NCBI GenBank assembly: GCA_963693305.1
Contig: OY855905.1
Location: 47,145,895 to 47,209,894, forward strand
Length of the DNA stretch: 64,000 nucleotides
Direction of reading: 5' to 3'
DNA from: Meandrina meandrites
Lineage: Eukaryota > Cnidaria > Anthozoa > Scleractinia > Meandrinidae
In this document: positions 23,545 to 35,147 of the stretch, piece by piece
How the letters are laid out: the number at the start of each line of letters is the position of its first letter
How positions within the stretch are numbered: position 1 is the first letter of the stretch
Position numbers and translations under genes: made by a program
The notes under the pieces: generated by a model
Told to the model about the DNA's origin: nothing
Database searches by the model: none
Seen by the model: only the letters and a program-made list of their open reading frames with translations

Positions 23545-23895
23545 AAAAAAAAAATTACGTGAGAAATAAGTTCGAAATAAAATTTTCGAAGCAGAGTTTC
23601 TGAAACTAACGTTTATTCTTAATAATTTCGGTGGTCTGTGAGGTTCGTAAACTTGCACACTTTCCGTGCAGTCCTTCGCTTTCGCGATGAATGACTCCGG
23701 CCACATTTTGCTAAATTTCGTTGTAAAAGCAACTTTAAATCGTTGAATACACTTTGTTCCGTTTACTGTTTGTCTTTCTCTTTCCTCTCTTATGACTTTT
23801 ACAGCTTTAAACGGACTTACTTTTAAACGTTTTCGTCGCGTCGGTTCGTTGATTTTGGCGTGAGCGATCGGTGAAGCCGATTAACAAGTGATTAA

Positions 23896-23985
23896 CAAGC
23901 TTTTCTCGTGTTCTCCCAACATCCCGCGGGGGTTTATTGGGCCGGTAAACCCCTAAAAAGTGTGGTCTATTGCTTAAATAAATAA
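23896..23985 (+). repeat. Dispersed repeat shared with 20003-20090
   Basis: Shares ACAAGCTTTTCTCG, TTCTCCCAACA, GCCGGTAAACCCCTA and AGTGTGGTCTA with 20003-20090, in the same orientation. Only one arm of the hairpin at 19947 is kept here. Confidence 0.8.
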
Positions 23986-25040
23986 GGTGAGTCGATTATG
24001 CTGAAGTGTAATAAACATAATATTTTGCGCGTTTTTTGGACCCGATTGGTAAAATGGCGAAATGGTGGAATAATAAGGTGAACGAAAGCTCTTTACGTCC
24101 ATTTTAAGCCAGCAGATTATTTTAGTCACTTCTCAAACTGCCAGTCTTGTAACGGGGTGTACATAAGAATTAAAAAGGGTATTGTTATTGCTGTTACTGA
24201 AATTTTTTAACATAACGTGTCTCGCATTTTTTTTTTTTTTGGTGAAATGACAATTTCTTTTTGGAACTTGTTTCATCTGGTCAACTTATTGACTTCGCGT
24301 CTTAAGGAAGAACCGCAGTTGTAGTGGCGGAGATTGACAGGCTCCAGGAGGACGAGAAAATTGTGACCGTGCACGAGAAAACGTACTGACGTTTTCCCGT
24401 TAGAAGAGTAATACCGTTAAGCATCTGTTTCTTAAAAACGTTAGAGGCGTTTACTTCAGTTAGTTATTCAGAAAAGTGTTTGTCAACATTTTTTTTTAAA
24501 TAAATAGATCATTTTAAACATTCATGAATGCGTGTGTAACTTCATTCGTAGTTATAGCTATTTTTAAAGTGCAACGTGTACTGCGATCGACAATACACGT
24601 CGTCTTTGTCCTTTAAATTTATTTTGAAACAAATAAAAAAGCACAACTCGCCATAAGAAAACGTTCTCAAAACGGAAGAGGAACTGTCTGAATGCCCGGC
24701 AGCCGAAAAGTGTTTCCAAAAAACAAGATAAACGGCAGAATGAAATTTTTAGAATAGCAGATTTTTGTTTAAAAATGGAGAGCGATTTCTAGTTTTGTTT
24801 AAAGCTGATTTCCAGTCCGTACTGCGCGGACTCGGGGTTTGTGCTCATTTTTGTTTTGAATTCGTTTAAAACGTTACACTTTAGTAATAGCGTACATGAA
24901 GTTTCTTGTCCGCCATTACGGTTTGTTTTGTTCAAGAATTCCCGATGAGCTAAAAATTCATGTTCAACACGGAGTCAACTCTCGTGAAAATATATAGAGG
25001 ATAGTGCACGGTGGTGAGGAGCTGTGAATTTTATGTTTGA

Positions 25041-25101
25041 GTGGCAGAAACGATATCTCACCCCGTCGTTCCGCTCACTCGTGAGATATCGTTTCTGCCA
25101 C
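25041..25101. repeat. Perfect 21-bp-arm hairpin
   Basis: GTGGCAGAAACGATATCTCA(C) at 25041-25061 is repeated exactly in reverse at 25081-25101 around a 19-base loop. It lies in the lectin upstream region. Confidence 0.95.
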
Positions 25102-26283
25102 TTTTGTTTTCTTCTGTACAACATGTTGCACTTTGTGAAATTCCTTGCGAAGAAAATCTCCTTGAAATCGTCAAGGTTTCCATTATCATGTTCTCGTCCT
25201 TAAGTTTTTCGGAAAACTCATTCCTTTTCATCGCTTAATTGAACAAATTAACCCTGTTTTTCGATGCTTGCTAACAACAAATGACACAAGAAACCAAGTT
25301 CATTCAGCACAGTAGAAAATGCGCGAATCGTGACGTCAATGAGCGTTATGACACTCGCAAGCGTGTCATACGGAAAATACGTCAGTCGGGTCCCGGATGG
25401 AGTGGCGTGTGGAATCTACGAGTTGTTTAGTTCCCAGTAAAACCATCTCCACCATATAATAAAAACAACTATTGAAACACTGACAGTACTCGATCTCTGT
25501 TCAGAAATGTCAAGCGACACTAAATAGCGCTTTGGTTTTGCAGTGTACGAATTTCTCTAGCTTGGGCATACTATTAACTTATTGCGATTTTGAAACGGCA
25601 ATACCACATTATATTGACAGCTAATTGGGAGAAAATATATTCCGCGATTCAGCTATATTGATTTTGAGAAAACTGAGCTGATAATAAACATAATATTGTT
25701 GTTAATTAAGATATAAATTCTCACTACTCGCGAAAAATGAGCACGATACCAACACGCAATAACATTTTTAGCTTCGCAGGACGTTACTTGAATTTTGACT
25801 TAGACTGCGAGCAGTCTCTTTCTTTTCCTAGCGTGTGACGCGAAAATACGAATTTCGAGCGGCCGCAAGCTGTAAGAAGCGCGGGCGCTGAGAGGAGGAA
25901 TTTTTTATCTTTTTGGTTTGCCGCCTTTCACACCCACTCGATTGACAGTTCTGCCTGTTTACTAAGCGATATCATTTCACATCAAAACTGTAACAAAATT
26001 CTCGAATCTGATTGGTTCTTAGCACGCCCTATTTTTTACCAAATTGGAGCGCGCGAGGTTAAAGTGTCAAGTTTCCAATAACAAAGTTCGCGTGCTGCGC
26101 ATGCGCGCGCTCTTTATTTGTTTCCTTGTTGTGACTAAATACTCCTTGATATTCCTAAAACCTTCAGCTTCAAGAATGGCTTTTTGATAAGTCCTTAGTA
26201 TGCTTCGCTTTATCTAATTTTTATTTCTCGAACTTTGTTATGATTAATTGGTAATAGAACTTTGTGTCGTCCAATTCGTATGG

Positions 26284-26443
26284 GTAATCAAATGGTGGTG
26301 AGTGAAATTAGGAAATAATTTCACGCGCGTTTTGTCAAAATTCTAATAATTTCCCGAGCCTTCAGGCGAGGGAAATTATTAAGATTTTGACAAAACGCAA
26401 GTGAAATTATTTCCTAATTTCACGAGTATGCCATTTGCTTACC
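26284..26443. repeat. Long hairpin inside R1 copy B
   Basis: Arms of about 75 bp share GTGAAATTAGGAAATAATTT and GCGTTTTGTCAAAAT in inverse order around a GAGCCTTCAGGCGAG centre. It is inserted in R1 copy B, directly before the terminal-inverted-repeat element at 26446. Confidence 0.85.
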
Positions 26444-26445
26444 TT

Positions 26446-26798
26446 TTAATATCATGGGTAACAAATTACGCTTACAGTCGTAGTTTCGTAACTTGTTTAT
26501 TGTATCGTCATGACGGAACCGACTGGAAACGATGTAAACGATGAAAAATCCGCTCAATGCCATTCATGTTATCGCTGAAAGTTTATGAAACAACCACACA
26601 AACTGGCCAAGGTGAAATTCAAGCGAAAATGTGCAAAGTTTAAGCTTTAGATTATCTTTTAAAATCCTGTACGTCATCTTGGCACTGAGACATGGGAAAC
26701 GTTGCCATGGCAATTTTATAATTTCACATGTGAAATTACAAATTAGCGCTAAAATTTCGCGATAAAATTAAGGAGTAATTTGTCACCCATGATATTAC
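26446..26798. mobile_element. MITE with 23-bp inverted ends
   Basis: The ends TAATATCATGGGTAACAAAT and ATTTGTCACCCATGATATTA are inverted with one mismatch, enclosing about 350 bp of non-coding DNA. It adjoins the hairpin at 26284-26443. Confidence 0.75.
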
Positions 26799-27259
26799 GT
26801 CTGTAATCATACTCGTGATTAAACAAATTGGACTCCCGCTAAGCTGTCGTCCGATTTTGTTACATCACTCATATGATTACAGACCGAATTGGACTCCACT
26901 CAGTCCTATTACCATCACAAATTATTGTTGTGTAATCAATAACATATGTAAGGCGTAGTGTAAAACAAATTCGAATTCTCTACCGCGTGAATCGATGAAT
27001 TCTTAAAATATCAAATTAAAACACCGGTAAACAATCGGCACGGCTCACTTTCAAAGTTAAAGATCCCGAAACACGTATCCACTAATTGCACACCAAGTTA
27101 ACACTGTACGTGACTCGTTAACTATTACTTTTAAGTGCCATAAATTCGAATCTTCAGTATTGACCAAAAATTTTCGTGCAATGCATTTTCCAATGACGTT
27201 TCGACAACCACCATGTAACCTTCACTAGCATTTTTCAATATATCATCCTGGAGAATAAG

Positions 27260-27488
27260 CCATTTTACAGTTGTCCGCTCACTGACCTGGCCTTTGAATG
27301 GTAGCGAGGCTGGAGGTGACTATGCATTGATACAAACCTCGCTGCTTTCTCATGTAAATGCAAACTAGTTAGCATCAGAACAACTTGATTTACAAAACAA
27401 AAGCAGTAAGGTTTGTATCAAAACAAGGTCAACTCCAGCCTCGCTACCATTCAAAGGCCAGGACACTGAGCAAATAACTGTAAAATGG
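27260..27488. repeat. Long foldback with roughly 100-bp arms
   Basis: The arms begin CCATTTTACAGTTG, share CCTGGCCTTTGAATGGTAGC and GCGAGGCTGGAG, and GATACAAACC toward the centre, with moderate divergence. It is non-coding. Confidence 0.85.
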
Positions 27489-28162
27489 TCTATTAGCTTA
27501 ACGGCTCTTAGGCAACTATTAAAATTGCGACGGTTTCCCGCGAGAACGCGCAACAGCAATTATTCAGCCGTAACTGGGATGAATTTTTTGACAGACTGAC
27601 AGGTAATCGTCCAATCAGTATTTTCCGTTTCTTAGAAACGGGAATTTTATAAACAAAGAACATTCGGGGTCGACTTTTTTCCTGTCTCGCCTCATTCCCT
27701 TCTCGTTTTTTCCCTAATTTGCATAATTTTAATTTTTCTGGTCGCGCGCAGAATTTCAGGAACAAAAACCGACTCCCCGCAGTCTAATTTCGACTTTAGC
27801 CATAAATTTTCTCACATTAACGAAAAGAAATTCATGAAGTGTACCCAAGTGAGGTTTTCCAAAGTGCTGAGCAACGACAAAACAGAAAAGCTTGACCAAA
27901 ATTAACTTTAATTAACCTAAACTTGTGATTTTTTTCAAAAAAATTATTTATAAATTATTTATGTAAGTGATGGAAGTAATAAAGTTGAAGTTGAAGCGCG
28001 CTGTAAATTATTGACTGGTTGAAGCAAAGGCTTCCCAAGCTCAAAATTCGTGGTGTATGGGACAGCTTGAGTATATAGAGAATTGTATGAAATAACTATC
28101 TAATTTGAAATAAAGTTTTCCCACCTCGAACGTTTTCGTGTACTTGTTTCTTGTGCTGATTT

Positions 28163-28297
28163 GGAAGCCCGTTTGACGCCGTTTACTAAAGTTATTCGAA
28201 ATCATCATCTCTCCTTCTAAAAGAAGTGATTTTCCCTTCTTTAGAAGGAGAGACAACGATTTCGAATAACTTCACTAAACGGCTTCAGAATGGCTTC
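28163..28297. repeat. Hairpin with roughly 60-bp arms
   Basis: Left arm text GTTTACTAAAGTTATTCGAA and CTCTCCTTCTAAA is mirrored at right by TTTAGAAGGAGAG and TTCGAATAACTTCACTAAAC. Confidence 0.85.
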
Positions 28298-28403
28298 AAA
28301 ATCGGTGCAATCGTATTATTCCGCTTGTGAAACATTCAGAAATTTGCATCGGACTACTACATTCAGCTCTTGTCTCGATGATCTTCGAAGTGAATACGAA
28401 GTC

Positions 28404-28464
28404 AGGCTAACCTGTTTTCCAGACAAACTAAACCCCAGGGTTAAGTTTGTCTGCAACGCAGGCT
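28404..28464. repeat. Short hairpin
   Basis: Centre arms AGACAAACT(A)AA and TTAAGTTTGTCT flank CCCCAGGG, with outer AGGCTAACCTG / CAGGCT partly paired. Confidence 0.7.
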
Positions 28465-28656
28465 AAGTCAGACGCGATAGTTGTTACTAAACTCTGATTA
28501 CGTTTTGCTTTCGGTTGGAACGTTTTTCATTCAGTAATAAACAAAATCGGTTAGCCGGATAAGGTTGTTCAGCGGTTCAACATCATTCAGACTACAAGCT
28601 TGAACGCCGCAACGATACGTTAGTCGATAGTTGTATTGACGCTATCGTCCTATTAG

Positions 28657-28882
28657 CCGTTAAACCGCTACTTTCACGGTGTCCGTTAAACGGCTTGAGC
28701 CATCCGTTAGAGAAAATTGCACAACCGTTCGGACATTTTCAGTATCGTTTAGGCATGTCTCGCCGTTAGAGCGTAACGACAAAACGTTAGAGTGCTTTAA
28801 GGATCCGTTAGGTACAATCCATTCAGCCGTTAGAGCGTAAGGACAAAGCTTAACGAAACATTAGTCTTTACTCGTTTAACGG
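28657..28882. repeat. CCGTTA/TAACGG motif cluster
   Basis: CCGTTA occurs at about 28657, 28683, 28703, 28763, 28805 and 28827, and TAACGG at about 28877: seven in 225 bp. TAACGG fits the MYB recognition consensus YAAC(G/T)G. A second cluster sharing CCGTTAAACGG and GCCGTTAGA is at 62225-62285. Either a dispersed repeat or a regulatory block. Confidence 0.6.
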
Positions 28883-29033
28883 GAACGCGCGGACACGTCT
28901 GTTTTTTTTTTTTTGCAAATTTTATTGCGCCCAAACATTATGAAGTGTTAAATGCTACAAACAAAGTTAGAAAGCAAAAACTGACACGGCCTGTGTGAAC
29001 AAGTTAAAAAAAAGAAAGATTAATACACCACAC

Positions 29034-29121
29034 CTTCACGAGCCATTTGGAGTTTGGTTTCCTCCATGAAAGCAAACAGCACAAGAAACGCAAAAAACAC
29101 AGTCCACTTTTGAATGGCCAT
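29034..29121 (-). CDS. Candidate signal-peptide exon
   Basis: ATG at 29121 follows an acceptor-like TTTTCAG and opens MAIQKWTVFFAFLVLFAFME, a clear secretory leader, then TKLQMARE. A donor GAAG|GTGTGG ends it in phase 1, compatible with the lectin exon at 20731, 8.3 kb downstream on this strand. The donor is weak, and read through it would end as a 33-residue peptide. It could start the lectin gene, start another secreted protein, or be a short orphan frame. Confidence 0.35.
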
Positions 29122-29569
29122 CCTGAAAACTGATAATAACAACAAGAGCAAAATAGTTAGCTATAAGATGCTTATAAATTGTAACGGAATGCCGCGGAGC
29201 AGTGGCGGCTGCACGCCGGGTTAAATGTAGGACGATGAAACGAGCGGGTCTGAGTAGCAAACTGCAATGCAGTAACTGGGTCCTATTGAAAGGCGTGCAG
29301 ACTTCAGTTATACCAATCCCTCGACATCTAGCTCTATCTATGCGACTCAGTAGCTTTATTGGCAACATTGTTTTAGTTCCGAGCAAAAGGATAAATAAAT
29401 GACGCTCTTAGGGCTGAAAGCGAGATTTCTAACTTGCGATATGCGTGACTAGCATCTGCACGCGCGTGCTACTTGTACATTTTACGTTTCCCAGTTTTTT
29501 TTTGCAAATGTGTGTTATAGCAAGCTCGAAATAGTGGTAAAGTATAATACATTATAGTCTATTGTACAA

Positions 29570-29700
29570 CTGACTGACTTTCTGACTGACTGACTGACTG
29601 ACTGACTGACTGACTGACTGACTGACTGACTGACTGACTGACTGACTGACTGACTGACTGACTGACTGACTGACTGACTTACCTACTTACCTACTTACTT
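29570..29700 (+). repeat. (GACT)n microsatellite
   Basis: About 110 bp of uniform GACT ending in TTAC/CTAC variants. Confidence 0.97.
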
Positions 29701-30727
29701 GCAAACGAATACAATAAAACTAGATCTCCAGTAACTGTCATCCTACAGTTTCTGTCGTCAACTCGTATTTCTCGTTTTATAAATGTGAAACCCGGCCACA
29801 AACAAGGTACTAAAAAATTGTCGCTTCCAGGGCTGCACGGCAGGAAAGACATACAGTAAATATTTCCCGTTTTTATATCGTAATCACCCTTCTCGAGGGA
29901 GCCAACGAAACGTCACGCCGACTAAAATAGCTTAGAGTACGCATCAGCAGAGAATAATGAGATTTCTATTCTCTTTTGTTTCGCTCAGCCGAATAGAAAA
30001 CATTTCTATTCTCAATCATTCATAAGGCACGAAAACACTTTAAGCATTCCTGTTTATTTGGCTTAATTCCCATGGCGCATTCCACCCCCTCCCAGGCTAC
30101 TCCCTCGGGGTTAGTTTTTAGCTATATAAGCGTTCTCTCGTTTCAAACTCGTCCTCTCATTTCCACGCGGGCTCTTAGGGTGACGCGAATTGGTTTTCCC
30201 CACCCTCTATCGGTGTTTCCGAAGAAATCGAAGAAGCGACGATTACCGATGAAAAACGAAGATCTCAAGATTCAAGGGCAGATTTAAAAATTCGCGTTAT
30301 CAGATAGAATATGAAGACATTAAACGCCTAAAAACTAAGCAAAGTAAATGTCATCTCTGCTTATCTGTCAATTTTTGGCGTTAATTTTACAGCGTACCAA
30401 CAATGATTCCTTGTTATTGTCACGAGAGAAATAAGACCCCTACACTAAGTATAAGGAACCGAACCCAGAAGAGTAAAAAATGGCTCGTTCTATTCATAAG
30501 CATAATAGATTTCTGAATTTTAAAGAAGTGTCTTATTCTCGCGTTGTATTCCTCGAGAATAACTTTCAAAAGTTAATCTGGATATTTAATTATATAACCA
30601 ATGAAAATATCAATCTCCCGCATGAAAAACTAACTTTCTTTCATGAACAATTGATCTCTTTCGAAATGCATGTGGAAATCAATAGCTAAACACAACTGTA
30701 TCTACTTAGGTCGGCTGTATATAAGCA

Positions 30728-30747
30728 GGGGGGGGGGGGGGGGGGGG
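30728..30747 (+). repeat. G20 homopolymer
   Basis: Twenty consecutive G, a potential G-quadruplex. Confidence 0.95.
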
Positions 30748-31739
30748 AGGGCCTACAAAAAATTTGAATTTTAGATGGCGGTGGGATCGCCATAGTTATT
30801 ACTTTAAAGACTAACTTGATGATTACCTTACAATGATCCGGGAAGGAAACTTCACTGTATTCGGAGAAATTAGCTCGGTCCTCTGTCTTCTATAATATGT
30901 CTTTTGTCTTCTATGTTGTTGGCAACAATTTCTTATTCTCTAATCTTTTACTGTACGAGCTGTTCATAACATCTAGTGACATCTGAATCAGAAATCTTGT
31001 TCGAGTTCTTTTATTAGGACCACGTATAAACTGCCAATCATCTGTCAAAATGTCATAATTCTTGATTTACGCTTACGCAGTGACCTGCGCAGTCGATTCT
31101 ACGAACAGCTGCAGCTGCGTATAAGACTACATTCATGAACGTTCCTTCCCGCGAGTAAGCATTGTCAAAATATTTTTCTTTTCAAAGTTTTACTACGATA
31201 CCGACAATGCCTGGTCAAAACAAAACAACACGAGCAATATAAAACTTACAGAGAAGATTTTTACAGAATAAAATATAACGTTAGAACAAGATTATACAAA
31301 ACACGTTAAACTAAAGATTATTGTGAGATCAATTCAAGCAAACTACTTTGTATGCTACTTCGGGGAAGAAAAGGCGCGTCACTGCACTAGTCTGATCCAA
31401 CCCACTCCCATATTTTAATACTAAGTTGTTTACGATTTCCGGGTCGAAACAAAAGTGTTACCATCTGTTCCTGTACAAACAGAATTCTAAAGAATACTTA
31501 TATTTTAATTCACACATCATACCAATAATTTATTCCTGGCACGTTCAACTCAATGTTTAAGTATAATTATTTTGAATAATTATTGTAACTAACTAAGCTC
31601 GCTACAGCCCCGCATCAGATAGAGCATAAAGCTTATAGCATACGTTAATCTGGATTTTTAACTGAAACTATTCTATTTTGAAAACTACATCAATCGTCCG
31701 CATTGTAATAGATTTTTGATTAAAAAGGAGACCGAAAGC

Positions 31740-32045
31740 CGCACTTTTAAGAGCTCTTAAAGGTGGTGCTTTTAAGAACTGTTAAAAGTGGTTAAGGGCC
31801 TTGAAAAATGGCAATCTTCAGGTCGAACGCTTAAAAGGGACAATTTAAGAACTGTTTAAAGCGCACTTTTAAAGACACTTACGAACTGTTTTAAGCAATT
31901 TTAAGGGCTCTTAAAAGTGGCAAATTTTAAAACTGTTCAAAGTGCACTTTTAAGGACTCTTTAAAATGGAAATTTTAAAAACTGTTTTAAAAGGCAATTT
32001 TTAAAGTGCCACTTTTAAAGGACTTTTAAGTTGCAAATAAGTGGC
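31740..32045. repeat. Array of degenerate CTTTTAAG/CTTAAAAG palindromes
   Basis: CACTTTTAA, CTTAAAAGTG and close variants recur about every 20-40 bp for 300 bp, in both orientations, spaced by GAACTGTT and similar words. This is a degenerate tandem array built from a short palindrome. Confidence 0.8.
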
Positions 32046-34736
32046 AAGTTCAAGTCAAATTTACGATTTTTGTTACTCTGCATTATATAAGGCACTTTTG
32101 GTAACTTTTTCAGTGATTTTGCATAGAGGACTTGGACCAGATGCAGATAATTATCCAAACTGATTGCTTTGATGTTTATGTCATTCGAACTTTTCATGAT
32201 TACCTCGATGAACCTGCCGTTGAGCTACATACGATTACCTTTAGCGGTTTGTATTTTTGAACTATTGTGAAGTATCTTCGGGATTTATTCTGCAATAAAG
32301 AAGATTTCCAAAAAAATTTTCCTGGTTTTCTCCCGCGTTGCGCAAGGCGAAGCAGAGGAACAAGTTTCCTGTACCGCTGGCATACTGAAACGAGTGCCGC
32401 TGCCGCAACTGTTTATAGTGCTTTTCGTGAATTTAGACACTTACCTATGCAATTCAGCTCAATTTGTTTCTGAAGAGAGATATTAACTCGGCTGTGACTT
32501 AAACTGACCACACTGTCACGCAGTGATTTTAATCCATAAAACGGAAATCTGATTAAAAAAATCGAAGATTTGCAAAGAAGGTGAAACAAAAACGAAGCCT
32601 TGGGAAACCCATAGAGAGGCTCATTATTGGGCAAGTTTTGCCCTGCAGAAAGCCTTCTCTAAATGGGAGGTAACAAACGTAAATGTATACAACAAAAAGA
32701 ACATCGTTTTCACACCGAATTCATGACAGGAGAAAGTATGTATTGATCATAATTCTAAGGACCATGTCAGTGTACACATGTAAGTTCAAATGGGGTTCTC
32801 TCACAAGCTGTTCCCACCGAGGCTCTGTAGCTCAGACGATAGACACGTGGACATGTGACCCGAAGTCCAACCTGAGCTATAACGAATTTGTACACTAGCC
32901 TGGATTTAAACTTCACACCTTTTATAAATCGACTACAAGCAGTCATTTTCTAATCGTAATTTCACTGCTTCATTATTTTTAATAGTTACCATCGTCGCCA
33001 TCATCGTTATCTTCATCATATGACATGTCCAGGGTTGAATGCTAATGAGATGCGTGCTCCATAAAATACGAAACAGAAAGTGTCCTCACACATAAACACA
33101 CATAATTCTGTCAAATATCAAATAGTAACGGAGTTCCAGCGCGCACAGCGCAGCATCATGGGTAAGACATTTGGTAACCCATGACAACGTCGTTTTCGGA
33201 TATTCCGGTAAACTCCATTTTGCATCAATTTGAATCTCTTAGCTAAATGTTTCCTTTTAAACTTTGTTTTGCTTGATTTTGACGAGGAAATGATCAATGG
33301 TATTTGAACAAGCGGTGATGAATTGTGTGTAACAGATTTGACCTCGTACTCGCTTCGTTATAATCCTATAAAATAATCCCTTGAAACAAAGTAATAGAAT
33401 AAAAATAACAAAACAGGAGCTATGGCTGCTCGAAGCAAAGATAAACAAACAAGCAGGATCAACAACAGCAAAATAAGACTGGTCAGATTTTTCCAGGTAT
33501 TTTCCTTTATTAAGAAACAATTCTTTGATGTTTAATGCGTCTTTGAAGTACAATAGGTAAGTAGAAAAATGCAAACTTTATAATCAGCGTATTTCTATAG
33601 ATAACACAAAGTTAAAGCTTTTAAATATGGCACTTTTACAAGTTGTCTGGAACAAACGTTACCTCTTGACATACACGAAAATTGTATTTTCACCTTCATT
33701 ACTTGCTTTATATATACACTTAAAAACGGCTTAGTGCATTAGCCCTATGAATGCATAACGTAATTAAGAACTATGGTTTGTAACGCCCGGGTGGTATAAA
33801 GAACGATCAAAAAAATACAATGGAGGTGCCCTTCCTTATCATTTTCACGATACTAAAATAATAGCCTCGTGATATTTAGACAACTGTAATTTAGATTCAA
33901 CTGTTTTACAGAAAGTACAGTATTAGGTTCTTGATACAACTTCACGCAGTTTTGCAAGTACGATTCTGTCTGCAGTGTTTTGATAGTTCAGCGCAATATA
34001 CTTACAGATAAATAACAAGAAGAAATAATTCCAAATTAAAGATGAAAAGAATACGAAATATCGAATGAGAAATATATTGTATAATAGTATTATATACAAA
34101 GATTAAGGGAGCTATACCATGATATTTTGACCCAATCAAGGAGAGGAATTGCAGGTTAATTCGTTAAGTAGTGGATAAAATATGAGCGGGAATCTATATG
34201 GGCGTTTACAATGGCGAGCCGATAGGCGAGCCATTCAAGAGCTATTGTATACGGCCATACAGATCGGACGCGAATATTTTAGTCTACTTGTGAAATGAAA
34301 ACAATAAATTGAATGCAAAGTATTGTTTTGCGATTCGGTAGAGATCTATATCAAAAGTCAATGAATACTAATTAGTTTGTATCAAAAGTTAATTCTATTG
34401 TTTGATTTGTATTGGGGTTTACAGTTGTGTACATGTGATCTGAATACTGTGCTGGGATTGGTTTGCACCCTAACGAATAGTTATTGAATTTTATAATGAA
34501 AAATATAAATGAGATTTCTTTCAATACATAACTGTGTTTTTTGTTGAGACAGAAGTCAGATTCACAAATGCGACGCGCCATGCCCATGTAAATTGAAGTA
34601 TCATTTCAAGATTGCTTGCAGTAATTCTCTTCTCGAGAGCACGCGATCGTTTTGGCAGAATATGAAAATAAGAACTTTGAGCGTGCGCACACAACTGCAA
34701 ACCGTCGAGAGGTCTCGATTTTTAGGGCGCTAACCG

Positions 34737-34854
34737 TTAGTCAGACCTGGCCGGCCGGTGGGGTGACTGTCAGTGAAAATTGGCCTTGACAAATCTGATT
34801 GATAACGGAATTCCGTTCTTGTATAAACCGGGTTTGCCGGCCAGTTCTGACTAA
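34737..34854. mobile_element. Small inverted-repeat element
   Basis: The ends TTAGTCAGACCTGGCCGGC and GCCGGCCAGTTCTGACTAA are inverted with one mismatch, enclosing about 80 bp. Confidence 0.75.
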
Positions 34855-35147
34855 TATGCGTTCTATAGTGTCGAACCAAAGGATCGCGGCCTATGGATAC
34901 GAGAATCGTCTTCAGTGTGAATGTGATAGAAAAAGCATATTTTGAAACCCTAAAATGTCATAGCCGGCAAAAAATTGAAGTAAATCAATATAAAGCCAGC
35001 GGATGAAAATTATCAACAAAAATTATGGTCATGTCGTCTTTGCTTTTCAATTAAATGCCAAAAACACAATGCCAGGAACGGTAACGTCAATGCAGTCCAG
35101 TGTTACCTCGTACAAATACGTACGTCAAAGTCACAGCAGCAGAGTGG

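Larger units (their letters stand above)
25985..26930 (+). mobile_element. R1 element, copy B, split by insertions
   Basis: The left part (25985 to about 26280) and right part (about 26800-26930) match copy A at 6838-7262. They are separated by about 520 bp of two other inverted-repeat units. Only one CCAATAACA repeat with its GTGTCC context is partly kept, against three in the other copies. Confidence 0.75.
29122..35147. other. Gene-free stretch
   Basis: I find no supported gene. It holds a GACT microsatellite (29570-29700), a G20 run (30728-30747), a palindrome array (31740-32045) and a small inverted-repeat element (34737-34854). Frames at 30072-30287, 30480-30689 and 33257-33574 show no family resemblance. 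A short partial tRNA-like stretch sits near 32820. Confidence 0.4.

Noticed and set aside
32814..32890. tRNA gene on the plus strand
   Set aside because: Only the A-box-like part is present; there is no T arm or closing acceptor stem.
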